The notes beneath the pieces were generated by a model. That model was not told the origin of the DNA. It saw only the letters and a list, made by a program, of their open reading frames with translations, and did not search any database. Positions 1 through 13,200 of a stretch of DNA of 64,000 nt are shown piece by piece. The translations under genes were made by a program, and so were the position numbers. This DNA is from Cheilinus undulatus (Eukaryota; Chordata; Actinopteri; Labriformes; Labridae), in contig NC_054866.1 in the NCBI RefSeq assembly GCF_018320785.1, positions 34,759,000 to 34,822,999 of the forward strand, in the 5' to 3' direction. Positions within the stretch are counted from its first letter, which is position 1; the number at the start of each line of letters is the position of its first letter.

Positions 1-1117
1 TTTTGCCATGATGCTTTCTCCAGTGACAGCTCAAACCCTTACTGAAGTTTTTATACTGTGTGTAAATGTGAAGATAACCCTCATTTTTAACTTAGTTTTA
101 CAAGTTTTGAGTGTTCCAAAGTTAAAGCACATCATTGCATAACAGTGGTGTGTGCTATGGCTCAACAAAAGGTCAGTTCTGAAGGGGGCTCATAATTTTG
201 ACCTTTGTAGTTTTCTTTTTTTAGAGATAATTTTTTTGCAAAGTAAAATAATGTAATCATCCAAAATAAAACAAGGATGTTTGTAAGAGCTGTGTTAAAG
301 AAATCACTTGCTCTGTGTAACAGCACTTAGGAAATGCTCTTTTTAAATGACATTTTCATAGGGGGGCTAATAATTTCATCCTCATCTGTAGCGGTCAATG
401 TAAAATTAGGAATATCAATATAACATCCTGCATACTGTGCAGTGTTGCTTCAGAAACTGTAAGTATAATTTTCTTTGAAAGCATATGTACTCCCACAAAT
501 GGAAAGTTGTTCTGATAAGCAGTAAATCTTACTGTTGTCCAATTAAAAAAACACTTTGCTTTCATTGTTTCTCTCATCCTTGTATGATGGATGCTGGTGT
601 GAAACAGAGATTACAGAGTCAGGAAGGCGATAATGCTGACTTGATAAGTCTTTATGCTTGTGCAGCTTTTTATGAGACATTTCAATACAGTTACTGTTGT
701 CTCACACTGCCACAGGAAACAAAATACTGTTATGAATACAATCAAGCCATTTGGTTGATAAAGCTAAAAGATACAAGTTGTTGGACTTTTACTATCCTAA
801 GTCTTTTTACATTGTGATGTTACTGCTTTAACTTTAAAATTCAGGCTTTCATAGACATAATCTAATATCCAACTGTCTACTGGCAAGCTGATTTGCAAAA
901 TCAGGATTACAAATGGCTTTCAACTGTCATTGCATTTATATCCCTTCCTCTTTTATCTCTGCTGTATCTTTGTTGTCTTTCTCCACGCTGTATTATCAGA
1001 TTAGGCTTCGATGAAAGAAAATAGTCTGTCCTATTATGGGATACATTTATCTCTTTAGAGTTGTGTAGTCACGCTTAGACATTCAGACATTAACCCTTTA
1101 TTTGTGGATTCATTCAG
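1..1117 (+). other. robo3 intron (5' part outside window)
   Basis: No coding exon found. The strings gggggctcataattttgac at about 186 and ggggggctaataatttc at about 361 are a short near-direct repeat, probably remains of a transposon end. An open frame at 485-817 has no recognisable family and no coding character. Confidence 0.5.
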
Positions 1118-1295
1118 GTTTGGTGTCTGGGCAGCAGCATGGAACCAGAGCATCAGATAAACCGAACGGTGGACGGAGCAGTTCTGTCCATCCTGCTGAC
1201 AGGCCTGCTGCCTGACGTCCGCTACACCGTCACCGTGGCTGCTGTCACCAGCTTGGGCGTGGGTGCTCAGAGCCCGCCTGTCAGCCTGCTCCTCA
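1118..1295 (+). CDS. robo3: robo3 exon: C-terminal half of FN3 domain 3
   Basis: Opens VWCLG and continues through INRTVDG and VRYTVTVAAVTSLGVGA, which is the C-terminal half of the third fibronectin type III repeat of Robo receptors. The acceptor is cattcag and the donor gtgagt. It ends with one nucleotide of a split Thr codon. This is the first exon in the window; no earlier exon is visible in 1-1117. Confidence 0.9.
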
Positions 1296-4200
1296 GTGAG
1301 TCACTCAAACAGTTTCATCTACTACACGTATAGAGAAATATGGCGAGATGCACCTTCAGCTGGCTCCCTTTCCCACGGGTGAAACATGTACTAGTATGTG
1401 GAATACTGGTTGTGGAGTGTGACTGATTTAACTGAGGCATCATCAAAACCGATGTTCAGAGTGTAAAAACATTCAAAGTGTTACTGAGCGCTCACACATG
1501 CACAGGTGGTTATTGTGTTGTAGCCCTGAGGTGATGAGTTCCAGTTGGTGTTTTCTGACACCTTTTCCTCTCCACTTTTACTCCTGCTTGTTTTAGTGGT
1601 TTTATAATAAGATGCGGATCAGCAGAGAGCTAGATTGACTGTGTCCAAAGGTAACAAAAGCCACTAACTGGCACATTTAAAACAACATGCAGTATCCCGT
1701 TTGTTTAAGCCATACGTAAAACAAACCAGTAAAGCCAATGGTTTGTTGAAGAGTAGACACAAAGTCTCTTTTCAAACCGCTCTGTGTATTTTTACTCTTA
1801 AAGCTCCTGAGAGCAGTTTTAAGCTGGTTATAAAACATCCATCCATCCATCATCTATACTGGTTGTCTTGTATGGGGTCACAGAGGAGCTGGAGCTGATC
1901 CTAGCCATCATTTGGCAGAGTCCACCCAGGAATGGCTGCCAGTCAATCACAGGGCTGGCATACAGAGACAAACCACCAGGCTCACTCACAACCACACCTA
2001 CAGACAATTTAGAGTCACAAATTAGCCTAACAAGCATGTCCTTGTGGTTATGAAACAGACTGAATTTAATTTCAATGCCCCTTCTGACCTACGAAGCAGA
2101 CAAAACCATCTGCAGGATATTTTTATATAGTCATTTCTAATGCCTAAAACAGGGGTGGCCTCACGAGCCAGATAGACTGTTTCACAAATCCATGGCTTGG
2201 GATATGTTTCACATTCATCCCATAGATGGCATTTGGGAGGTAAGAACCTTTGAAAAAACTCTGACTTGGCTGGATCAACCAATCAATCAATCGATCTTTG
2301 TTTGTATGATGCCAATTTATAACTGAAGGTATCTCTAGACACTATAAAGAGGGCAGGGCAGGTCATTGGTGTGGCCTATTATAATAGACCAGTGTTAATC
2401 ATCATTGTTGTTATAATAAAGACTATACCCTATTATAATAAGGATGAGCGTTAATCGCCTTGAGCACAGCACTAGTCATACTAAGCCCCATTACATTGGT
2501 GACATACACTTTCCTTATTAAAGGATAGGAATGCCAAGCAGAACAGACTCTTGTTGACAGCTCTGTCTGCCCCAGGTTTACTGGGTACGGGAAGGGCTAG
2601 AAGCAGGCAGAGAACACCAGGAAGAGGAGAGGGACAAGAGAAACAATAAAACAACAAATGAAAGACAATTCATGGCAGTTGTGACCATAAATTTATCTCC
2701 CATTCTGTAGGAAATTGCAATGACTCTATTGATGATGGTAGCAATACATGGAAAAATAGCAGTAACAACTTTGATTGGAAGAATGTTCTGTCTGTCAAAT
2801 TCATTATGGGCTGTTAAGAGCAAGAAAACACATGACCAAAGCAGTAGACCACATAGCACAAACTTGACAGGCACATTACATACTATTGTCCAGTTCTGAT
2901 TAAAACTACCACTCTAGCTGCACCCACGCTAATACCTTCACCATCCACCATTGTTTACAGGCCTGCTATACAAGTAAGCCACGCCTGTAGCTGGCGCCTC
3001 TTTCTCCTCCAATGATGCTGATTGATCCAATTATTCTCTGACTGGGAACAAGGATATCAGTTTAAAGCTTTGCAGGATTGACCTGCCTCATGACAGACGA
3101 TGAATCTGGCCAGTCCCTCAGCTTTGTAAGGCTAGCAATGAGTAAATAGAGATTTACAGAAAACTGCAGAAACTGCCTCCGGTGATTATTAAAATGCTGC
3201 TTGTTTGGTTAAAAATGTTAATGTACAGGACCAAAAACAACTAAGAAAGAAGAAGTTCAGCTTTGCTGAATCCTTGGAGGTGCAGAAATGAAAACAAACC
3301 AATAGATTGTCACAGGAGCTTTAAATGGATCAGACAGTGGATTAACAATCTACACAGTAGATGAAACAAAACTCTGCCATCATTATGTCTTAAAACATCC
3401 ATATTGATTTTGTAGCAGTATGATATATGTTGTACCCATCGGTTGATAAACATTGTGTTAAAATGGGTTCTGTAACACCTCTGTCACTGCCTTTGGAGAT
3501 TGCACAGAGGGAGGGATCTCTGTGGTCTGTGCTGCTTCAGGACTTTGACTACTTCCTGTAATTGATAGAACCATGAATTCTGCTCTCTGCCAGAAAATCC
3601 TGAAGGAGAATGTCCAACCATTAGGTCATTACCTCAAACTCAAACACTCTTGGGTTATGCAGCAGGACAATGATCCAAAACACACCAGCAAGTCCACCTC
3701 TAAATGGCTTAAAAAAACAAAATTTAGGTTTTGGAGTGGCCCATAGTCCAGACTTAAATCCAGTTGAGATGCAGCTGTACGACCCTAAACCGGTGGTATA
3801 TGCTTGAAAACCCTCCAGTTTGTCTATATTCAAATAATTCTGCAAAGACAAGTGGGCCAAAATTCTTCCAAAGTGTTGTGAGAGACTCATCGCCAGTTAT
3901 CGCAAAAACTTGCTCTGCCAAGGGAGGCACAACCATTTATTAGGTACAGGGGGCAATGCCTTTTTCACATAGGGCCAGATTTTTTTGGATGGCTTTTATC
4001 CCTTAATAAATGAAGCCATTATTTAAAAACTGCATTTTGTCATGCTCTGGTTTTCTTTGTCTAATGTTAAAATTGGTTTGATGATCTGAAACATTTAAGC
4101 AAAAAGAGTACAAGAATTGTCATGGATAATAGTAGTTACCCTTTTTGTCTCATTTTCTTCAGAAAGCAATAATATAAGATAAACCAAATGATTTCTTTCA

Positions 4201-7200
4201 ATCCTAACCAGTTTTACATTATAACAACGATACAAGCAGCCAATAAAGATGCTGACTTCACTCAACTCTGTCTTAAATTTTTCCTTCAGCTCCCCCGCTA
4301 GAGAAGACCTTTACACCTGTAAAGAAGGGTGGTAACCTCAGCATATCAGAGCAGATCACGAGCGTCATCCGTCAGCCGGCCTTCATCGCAGGTCTGGGCG
4401 TGGCTGCGTGGTTGGGCCTGATGGGCTTCAGCGGTTGGCTATACTGTCGACACCGTAGGAGGAAGCAGCTGGGACACTACACGACGTCGTTTGCCTACAC
4501 ACCCGCAGGTGAGCTGGAGAAACCTTGATTCCTGCCTGTTATGTAGATCTTGACAGCTGTTGGATGTTCAAAGTATTAGCAGAAAAATACATATCACATC
4601 ATAAAGATGAAGTAGGGGAATGTGACATTTCTGTAGAATTTTAGCACCTTTAGGTTTTTGATGTCAGGAAGATTTCTCCTTAAAGAAAGAAGTGGAAAAA
4701 GAAGAAAAAAGTTACAATGATGTGATCCAGGATGATTTTCAGACACCCTCAGACACACTCTGTCACATCTGATTCATTATATTCCTTCTTGTTCATGAAA
4801 AGGAGAAGTAACAGAGGGAAAAAAGGCTACGGCTGTGATAAAGCAGACCGTCAGACTTGGTTTTGAACAACTGTCGGTGACAAACTTCTTAATAGACTGC
4901 TGGGGATATCTCCTGCAGTGATGAATGATTTCAGCTGTAGTTGTGTTTCATGAAGGGGCTCATGCACTTTCACTGCATATTCAGTTAATTAAAATGTATT
5001 TATCCCCGCTGGGCTGGAATATCACTGAAGCATATATAACCACTCTGCAGTTTATTTTAGAATAAGCCCTTTGGCACATAAACACAGTGGTTGTTTTCTG
5101 ACTCTGAGAGATATTTGCTTGTGGTTGCAAATACTCGATGGATGGCCCAAAGCTTAAAGAAAAACCACTGAATTCTCCATAATAATTCTGCAGCCGCTTT
5201 ACTCTCAGACTACCAACTACAGATTGTATAATTAAGTGTGAATGTTATTGTCATGATGATTATTTAAATGCCATAGTCTCCAGATGCAGCAGTAGAAAAA
5301 GATACAGGGTCATCATCCATCATCCATCCAATTTGGAAAGGGTTTTAACATAATTCAAGGCTAGACAAGTTTATTAGTGTATCACATGCCAGCAACAAGG
5401 CAGTTCAAAGTGCCACACATAGAGCATCAGAATAGTAAGAGACAGAGGGAAAAACAGTAGTAAACATTTAAAAGTTACTGAAGCAGTGAATAAGACCCAC
5501 AAAAAGATAAAAACAAAGACAGTATCTGGCAGTTATTTTAGATTTAGTCCAAATTTAGCCACTTTAAAAAGTCCTTCAGTAAGTCGTTACTTATGGTCAA
5601 ATCCTTTCCTCTCTTTAAACATATTTGCTTGCAAAATTTGTAAACTTATATAAATAACATTGATCAACTTTCTAAAATCCTTTACCAGAGTTAATCTCAC
5701 AACTTATTGAACATATATAGGTAGTTCAGGCAGGCCACGGAGTTGAGCACTGCCACATAATCGAGAACAGCTGATCTCATAAGCACGCTATTGGCTAATT
5801 GCACTCATGCTGCCACATTCAAACTGCTCCAGCCTGGCTATTCCTTGCTGCTTACTCTGCAAGCTCCTTTTTTCCACCCTCCTCCACCCCAGCTCCTCCT
5901 TTATTCTGCATCTGATTTAATCAGTGTCATTCTTCTGTCATCGATGACTACTCTGCTCAGGGTTTATTGCTGCTTCTCCTTTCCTTGCCTCTCCAGGCTT
6001 TCCTTGTAGGCACAGGAAGAGCAGGAACATGTGCTATTCTTGCTGGAAGTCTTGACGTTAAGAACCCTGTAACAAAATAGATCTGTATTTAGGTTTGTTG
6101 TATGACAGGTCACTGTGTTATGAACCCCCAGTTCAAGTTTTAGAGCGATAAAAAATCTCTAAGTTTATAAAATTAAGCTCCAAGATCACAAAAATAAGGC
6201 TGTAAAATCTGCTCCAGGGTGGTGCGTGTCTGTCGAATAAGCTGAAGCCACACCCACTCAGGAGAAATACAGTCCTCTCAGATTTAAAAAAATGCTACAA
6301 TCTGAATCAAGGAAAGCACTCACACAATTAGCCTGTCTCTTGACCTTTTGTTGACCTCAGAAGAAGAGACAAAGTCCATATTCTGGCTCAAATCTCTGCT
6401 ATGATACTTTAAATGATCTATAGGCCACTGTTGCTGATAGATTTGGCAAATTTACCTCACAATGAACAGAAAAACATAATTTAACTGACTTTTAACTTTC
6501 AGTAAAGACAATGACATCAGCTAACGACAGACTGAGATGAACTGCTCTGTGGTTTTATATTGTAGCATCAGAGGGGCAGAGTCATTCCCCACTGTGGGCT
6601 CGTGAAGACTGAACTGCAATTATTTTTTGTTTCATTTTGGATCTTCGTACTGTTGTAGACAAGGTGTAACTGACTTCCTAAGATATAGACCTGTATTTAT
6701 TTTGAAAGACAATAAGAAACCTCAGGGATATTGAACTTTATGACAGTAATAATCACAGAAGAAGGCACATGTTATGGATTAAAAAGAAAAGTAAGGAAAC
6801 AGGAAAAAGTTAAATGTTTGACAACATAAGGTGTAGATGACTTCTGACTTGTCCACTGGGCTGTCTGTGAGTTTTCAAAGTGAAATGAGACATTAAGGAG
6901 CAATGGTGGACTGTGTATTAATGTATAATCAGTTATTTTTTAAATAAACACGGACCATGTCTTTGTTAACCTCTATTGGCCCCTCCACGACTCTGGGCCC
7001 ATAAGCTTCCCTTATGGGGATATTGACCCTATGTAGCCTGGTCTAGTCCACTGGCTATCTTTGTACCTACTGGTGTCAACACAGATTTTCGCATTGAATT
7101 TCTGTTGTTAACTAACAAACCTGACTACAACGTTTGGGAGGGTTTACTATAGCTGTTTTAGCGAGATAAAGGAGGATGAGCTGCAGCAGTGATTATTATG

Positions 7201-10200
7201 CTACTGGCAGCTGTAGCTGATGAGTTGACTTGAGGGTCTTTTTTTTTTTTTTTTTTGCAAACAAAGGAAGGCCTACTGCCCTGTTTAGTTTGATGCAGAG
7301 CAGAGTTGCTAACTTAACCTAAAAAGACCTTGTGCTGTCCATCCTGCTGCTCTGCAATGGAATCCTGACATACTTTTTGTCAGTTTTTAGCCATCAAAGG
7401 TCTTTTTTTTTTTTTTTTTTTTTTTGCTTGTATCATTCTCCTCTTGGAAGAAGGCCTTGATTAACTTTCTTTGTCATATTATTTTATATGACAAAAGTAG
7501 AACTGGTGCAGAATTGTAATTTCAGGAAAAAATATTTATGTGTGCTTCCTTTTACATACAGGTCAACATTGTATCTTAAAGAAAAACTGATTAAAACTGC
7601 CATTTTTAGACCCCCAAATTCCTTTTCCTTTTAGGGAAAGATGCTGTAAGATACATTTTTTAAATAAACTGGATTGTTTTTTTTCTCCCTCCAGTTGGCT
7701 TCGCCCACAGTGAGGGATCTGGAATCATCAATGGAGGGTAAACGAAAGATAAAGATTTTCTTAAGATTAACATCTGCTGCTGTATATTTTATTGTCTAAA
7801 TAAAACTTCTTTTTTCTTTCCAGGCCTGGATTGTTGGGATCAAACATGGGAAACTACCCCTGGCTGGCCGACTCTTGGCCCACTCCAAACCTCTCTCATA
7901 ACGGCAAAGACTCTGTCAACTGCTGCTCGGGCAAACTTGACTCAGACAGATACTACAACAGTGAGAGCTCTGTAATTTTGATATTTGTAAATAACTCAGT
8001 CTAGAATGTAGAAACTAGAGCTGTTTTTGTTTCCCAGGCATCATGAACTACCCCAACCAGACAGAGAAACGGAGCACAGCATCCACAGACAGTCCCATCT
8101 ACAGCACCATCAACACAGCTGCTGAGGATGACCTGCTGGCATACTACGACACCTACTCCAGCACCTCCTACAACCAGGGGCCAGACCCCTACAGCAGTAA
8201 CCCAGTGCTGTCAAACGGTGGGCTTGTGGGTCTGGAGCAGGACCTGGACCAGTGGACCCTCCAGTCTGGTCAGTCTGGGGCAGAGTACGCAAAGCTGCAG
8301 TACACCAAAAAAAGCAACGGTAGGACATTCAGTTTTCCTCTTTTTATTCTATTTTGATTAAATGGGGTTTTCATTCTTATATCATACAGTATATCAATGA
8401 CCTCTGGCCATACCCTCCTATATCCACTTTTCATGATTTTATTTTATTTTCATAAATCAGTGCTATTGGTCACCCTGAGTTGGTGGTTGTAGAGGTTGTA
8501 GTCAGGCAGACCCACAGCAGCAGGCTGTCCACTCCGCAGGAATGACCATACATGATAATAGAGCTGTAACTGTAATATTTACATCAGTAACTATAATGGC
8601 AATGAAAAAGGGGAGCTTTTGATACAACAACTTCACAGCTGAATTTGATTTTATAATAAAAAAGATCTTAAAAGAAGAGGTTTGTCTCTTGTGTGTCTTT
8701 GCCAGATGCACATTGAGTTACTTGCACAAGCAAGCACTTTAAGTCTTTAGTTTGATCCGGGGTATTTGCCTGCAGGAATAATGTTGTAACCATTAAAGTT
8801 CTCTTTTTTACAGCTGCATGCTGAAGCAAGCAGAATCAGAGACTTCTTTTAAGCATCATTTATACTCAATAATATGTTGAAAACATATTTGAATGAAACA
8901 CAGTTACAAAGATGCATGCATGATTGCAGAGGTTAAGTGCTCCGTCATTTTCATATAAAGAAACTCTAGAGACGCTTTAGATGTCCTTGTCTTTCATCAA
9001 CATCAACACCAGGCTCTCCCCAGAAAATCAAGGATGTAGCATTTCAAAAGGCATGTTTTTATTGAGCATTATTCTTTGAAACAGGTGTTAAGCTGTATCA
9101 AAGCTAAGGGCAAAGGTATTTAAAACAAAAGAATTACATCTTTCACATTAATGGTGTTTTTATGTCTTTCTAGACAAATTGATCAAACAGAAGTCCAATG
9201 GGTCCATGTCTAAGGCTCCTCTCACCTGGGTGGACGTGCTGTCCCTGCCTCTTCCAGCCAACAAAGACAAAGGTCACACAAAAACAGACAAAGAAGAAGA
9301 TCAACACAGGTGACATTTATCAATATGTTCCAAAAATTAAAACTCAAGTCTTTTTTTTTTGCTTCCTTCATGATGTGCAGTCTGCTGTTTACTCAGCCAG
9401 TTTATTATTAGCACAATGACCTCTGACTCCACCTAAATGACAGAGAGAGTTAAGTCAGAGGGAAATCAAACCTGCCCTGTAACTGTGCCAAAGCTGTCAA
9501 AGCAAACTTTAGACTCTGGGAAGTTTCCAACTTAACAACACTTTTGTCTGCAGGCAGTGAGTAGATTGCGCTCTGGGGTTATGTAGGGGGGCGTCTACTC
9601 TAACTAGTTCTGACAGATTAGATTGCGGACATACCGGGGTGAGATCGGAGGGCTGTTCTGACTGTGCTGTGTCTTTTGTAATGACATTAGCCACCATCTG
9701 ACAGCCTGGATTAGTACTTTCCATTTTCAATGACAAGTCCATCATTAAATTAGCCCCCAACAGCGCTGAAGTGACAACAGAAAGCATGGAGGAGGTCTTG
9801 TTCTCCTTAGCTCTGTCATTATTAAATTTTTACACTGAATCAGCTTTTAAGCATTGGTTCTCATTTAATTACTTACCATATTTCATCTTCTTTGCCTTGT
9901 TAGTGGTGTGTCCCCTTGGATGCCATCGGTGGGGTTTTGCCCTAAACTTGACTGAAAATAAACAGTAATTCTAATAAAAAAAAAAATACAGCAGTCACTA
10001 TCCCCAGAGAATGAACTGCCTCTGATTCTTGAGATTTTGTGGATGTCCTGAGAAGATGTCAACACATTTGGGGATTTTTATGAGCTGTTTTAACAACTTC
10101 AGTTGGTTTCCATGAGATTTGGTGCAAACAGTCTTGTTACCCAGAGGATAAACCATAGCCACTATTGGTGATTAATTCTTCCAAGAGTAAGGCATGCAGT

Positions 10201-13200
10201 TGAAGAGATTTTCTATGAAGTGATATGCCTTTTTTTAAAACTGATTTATATATAATTTGGTACAGCCAATCCTGCTGTCTCTCTCACTGACAGAGACCCT
10301 ATACCCCCACTGTTCCTAAGGGGTGGTTGAGGCATAGTTGAACACAGCCATGTGCAGACTTACATTTAAGGATTTATTAAACATGACTTTGATTTCAGCA
10401 TACATCTCAACATATGATTGTGTTTTTTATTCTAAAATGAACTAAGTTGATGCATATATTTCTACAAAAATTGGTTGAAAATACAATTTAAATCTTTTAA
10501 AATTATTCTTTGTTTTTTGGAGGGTTTACTGAGACCTCCAAATTGGGAACCACTGCTCTATAGGATGCGCTCTTCTGACTTTTTAACTGATGACTTCCTT
10601 TTAAGAATGTAAGAATTTTTACAGATTTTCCATGATTTTTTTTTAACTCTTTAGGATTGAAATTACAAAAACAATTAATACAAATTCATTTCTCCTGGAT
10701 AATTAACCTCTTTGACTTTATGATTAGCAACTTAACAAAATAAAACTTACAAGTGTGGAGAGTTTCCATTAAATGTCTCATCATCTTTTAGATTAAATCA
10801 CTAAAAGATAAGGGACAAAATTCTTGGCTCCTAGAGGATGAAACCTCTCAGACTTTGAGAGTAATGACATCCCAAATTTGATTTACAACTGTGGAGATTT
10901 TTGAAGAAATCTGTTGTCATCTGTTTGTTTAGAATCACACAAATTTGGCTCGCAAATGCTCGCCACCCAGAGACTAGACCCTATTAATTAACGGGAGTAA
11001 TGAATTACCAACATGAGGCTGACAGTTGTGGAGACACTGCAATTTTACTTCGCTCTTCTTTGCAAAACTGCTCAAGCTCTGTCAGGTTGCATAGTGATCC
11101 AGCGTGAACAGCCCTTTTCAAGTCCAGTGGCAAATTCTGTATTGGATTGAAGCTTTGACTCAACCATTTTAGAACATTCACCTTGTTGTCTGTAAACCAT
11201 TTCTGTGTAGCGTTCGCTGTCTGCTTTGGGTTATTGTCTTGCTAGAAAAGAAATCTTCTCCCAAGATGTAGTTCTCTTGCAGACTGGTTAAGATTGTCCT
11301 CCAGGATTTTCCTATATTTTGCCACATTCACTTTACCCTCTACCTCTACAAGCCTTCCTGGGCTAGCTGCTGAGGAGCATCCCCACAGCACAATGCTGCC
11401 ATTATCGTAGTTTACATTAGGGATGGTGTCTTTGTGATGATTGTGGTCCACCATACATAGTATCTTGTCTGATGGCCATAAAGCTCCATTATGGTCTTAT
11501 ATGGTCAACCAACAAAATCTCTTCCACTGACCATGGAGTCTTCCACATGCCTTTTGGTGAACTCTAGTCCAGATTTACTCTGAGTTTTCTTCAACAGTGG
11601 CTTTCTCTTTGCCACTCTCCCATAAAACTTTGACTGGTAAAGGACCCAGGGTACAGTTGCTGTATGCAGAGTCTCTTTCATCTCAGCTGCTGAAGCTTGT
11701 AACTCCTTTAGAGTAGTAATAGGTGTCTTGGTGATCTCTCTAACAAGTCTCATTCTTGCATGGTCATTCAGTTTGGGAGGGGGGTCTGACCTCGGCAGAT
11801 TTACCATGTGCCATATTCCTTTCATTTCAGTGATTATCTGACTTTAATTCAGCTTAAGCATCAGACGTAGCAGTTTCTCATTATTCAAAGTGTCCTAATG
11901 TTTAGGGCACATTAACCAGTAAAACCATGCTAACATACTTAACTAATATGGCACACAATGACTGAAAGTATAGCTAAAAGCCCCTTTGTCCAGCCTCAGA
12001 GAGCCCCTAACATGGCTGCTGGCTCCTTGTCTTGTTTACTTTCATTTATAAAAGATAATTAGGTTTGTTCAGGGTTTCCCTTTGAGACACAGACTCATGC
12101 TGATGTTACTCACTGTTTGCCATCCAGCTCTGATGAGGAAGATGATGACTGGTGTCCCCCACTGCCAGCCAGGACCTACCTGATGGACACCTCCAGGGAA
12201 GAACTTTCCAGCCTGCCCTCCAAACCGGATGAGTTGTCCCACACACTAACGCGGGTGTCGTCCCCACAGCGAGACACGCACAAACCCAGTGACAGTCCAC
12301 GGCTGCAGCACTTTGACCTCCTGGCCCGTCACCAGGTCTCCCAGTCCAACCCAGATCTGTTTACCAACAGCAAAAACCGGGACACAAGCGAGGTGTACCA
12401 CACACGCCAGTGGGCAGAGGACTTGAAGGGGGAGAGCCTCGGCAAGGGTCAGTTCAAATTCAATTCAGCATCTCACATCTTTGGAAGCGACTTTCCCATG
12501 AGGCAGCACACAACCACACAGTGTCATGTATAATTTAGTTTATGAAGTTACCTAACAGAAAGCATTTGTACATGAAAATCATGTCGCATTTGCTCAGAGT
12601 GCTGCTCAGCATTCTTTGGTTTCCTCTTAGTTTCCTGAGGATGACATCAGTGTGCTTTCTTGTCAGGACAATCTTCGCCTCCCGCTGCCAACTTGAGCCC
12701 CACGGCACAGGCACACAGATCCAGGAATAAGAAGAGAGCACCCAAGGATGGACAAGTCAGGCGAGAGCTACACATCCAACCAGGTATGGCACTGTTTTTA
12801 AAGTGTTGAACTTCTGTTTTAAATTTGAATCAAGAGAAAGAGGAATTTTACTCTTCATAAGACTCTCTTCAAGCATTGCTAAGCACTTTAGCAGCAGTGG
12901 TTATAAATTAAATATCAAAACAAGAATTGGATGTAAAATTTTGTACACATTTTCATGTCACTCTGGCTGAATTATTCAAGTTTTAGGATTCTTAAATTCT
13001 TCATCCAGTGTCAACACTGCAGTATCTCCAGTATGGTTTCATGTAGAGATAATAGTTTTGGTGTTCTTGTAAATAAATGTTTAATTCATCACTTCAAATG
13101 TTTGACAGTGAGGATGCTAAGCTACAGTGGATAATATGCATTGACTGTGTATTAATTTGCAGTCAGTTCTATAAAAGCAAAGCCAAATTACTCCCATGAT

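Noticed and set aside
485-817. 110-codon open frame in the first robo3 intron
   Set aside because: No recognisable domain, no conserved motif, and lies inside an intron in AT-rich DNA where frames of this length occur by chance.
4781-7694. Possible extra robo3 exons in the 4.5-7.7 kb intron
   Set aside because: Phases of the exons at 4,508 and 7,695 already join, and no acceptor-donor pair here encloses a Robo-like sequence.
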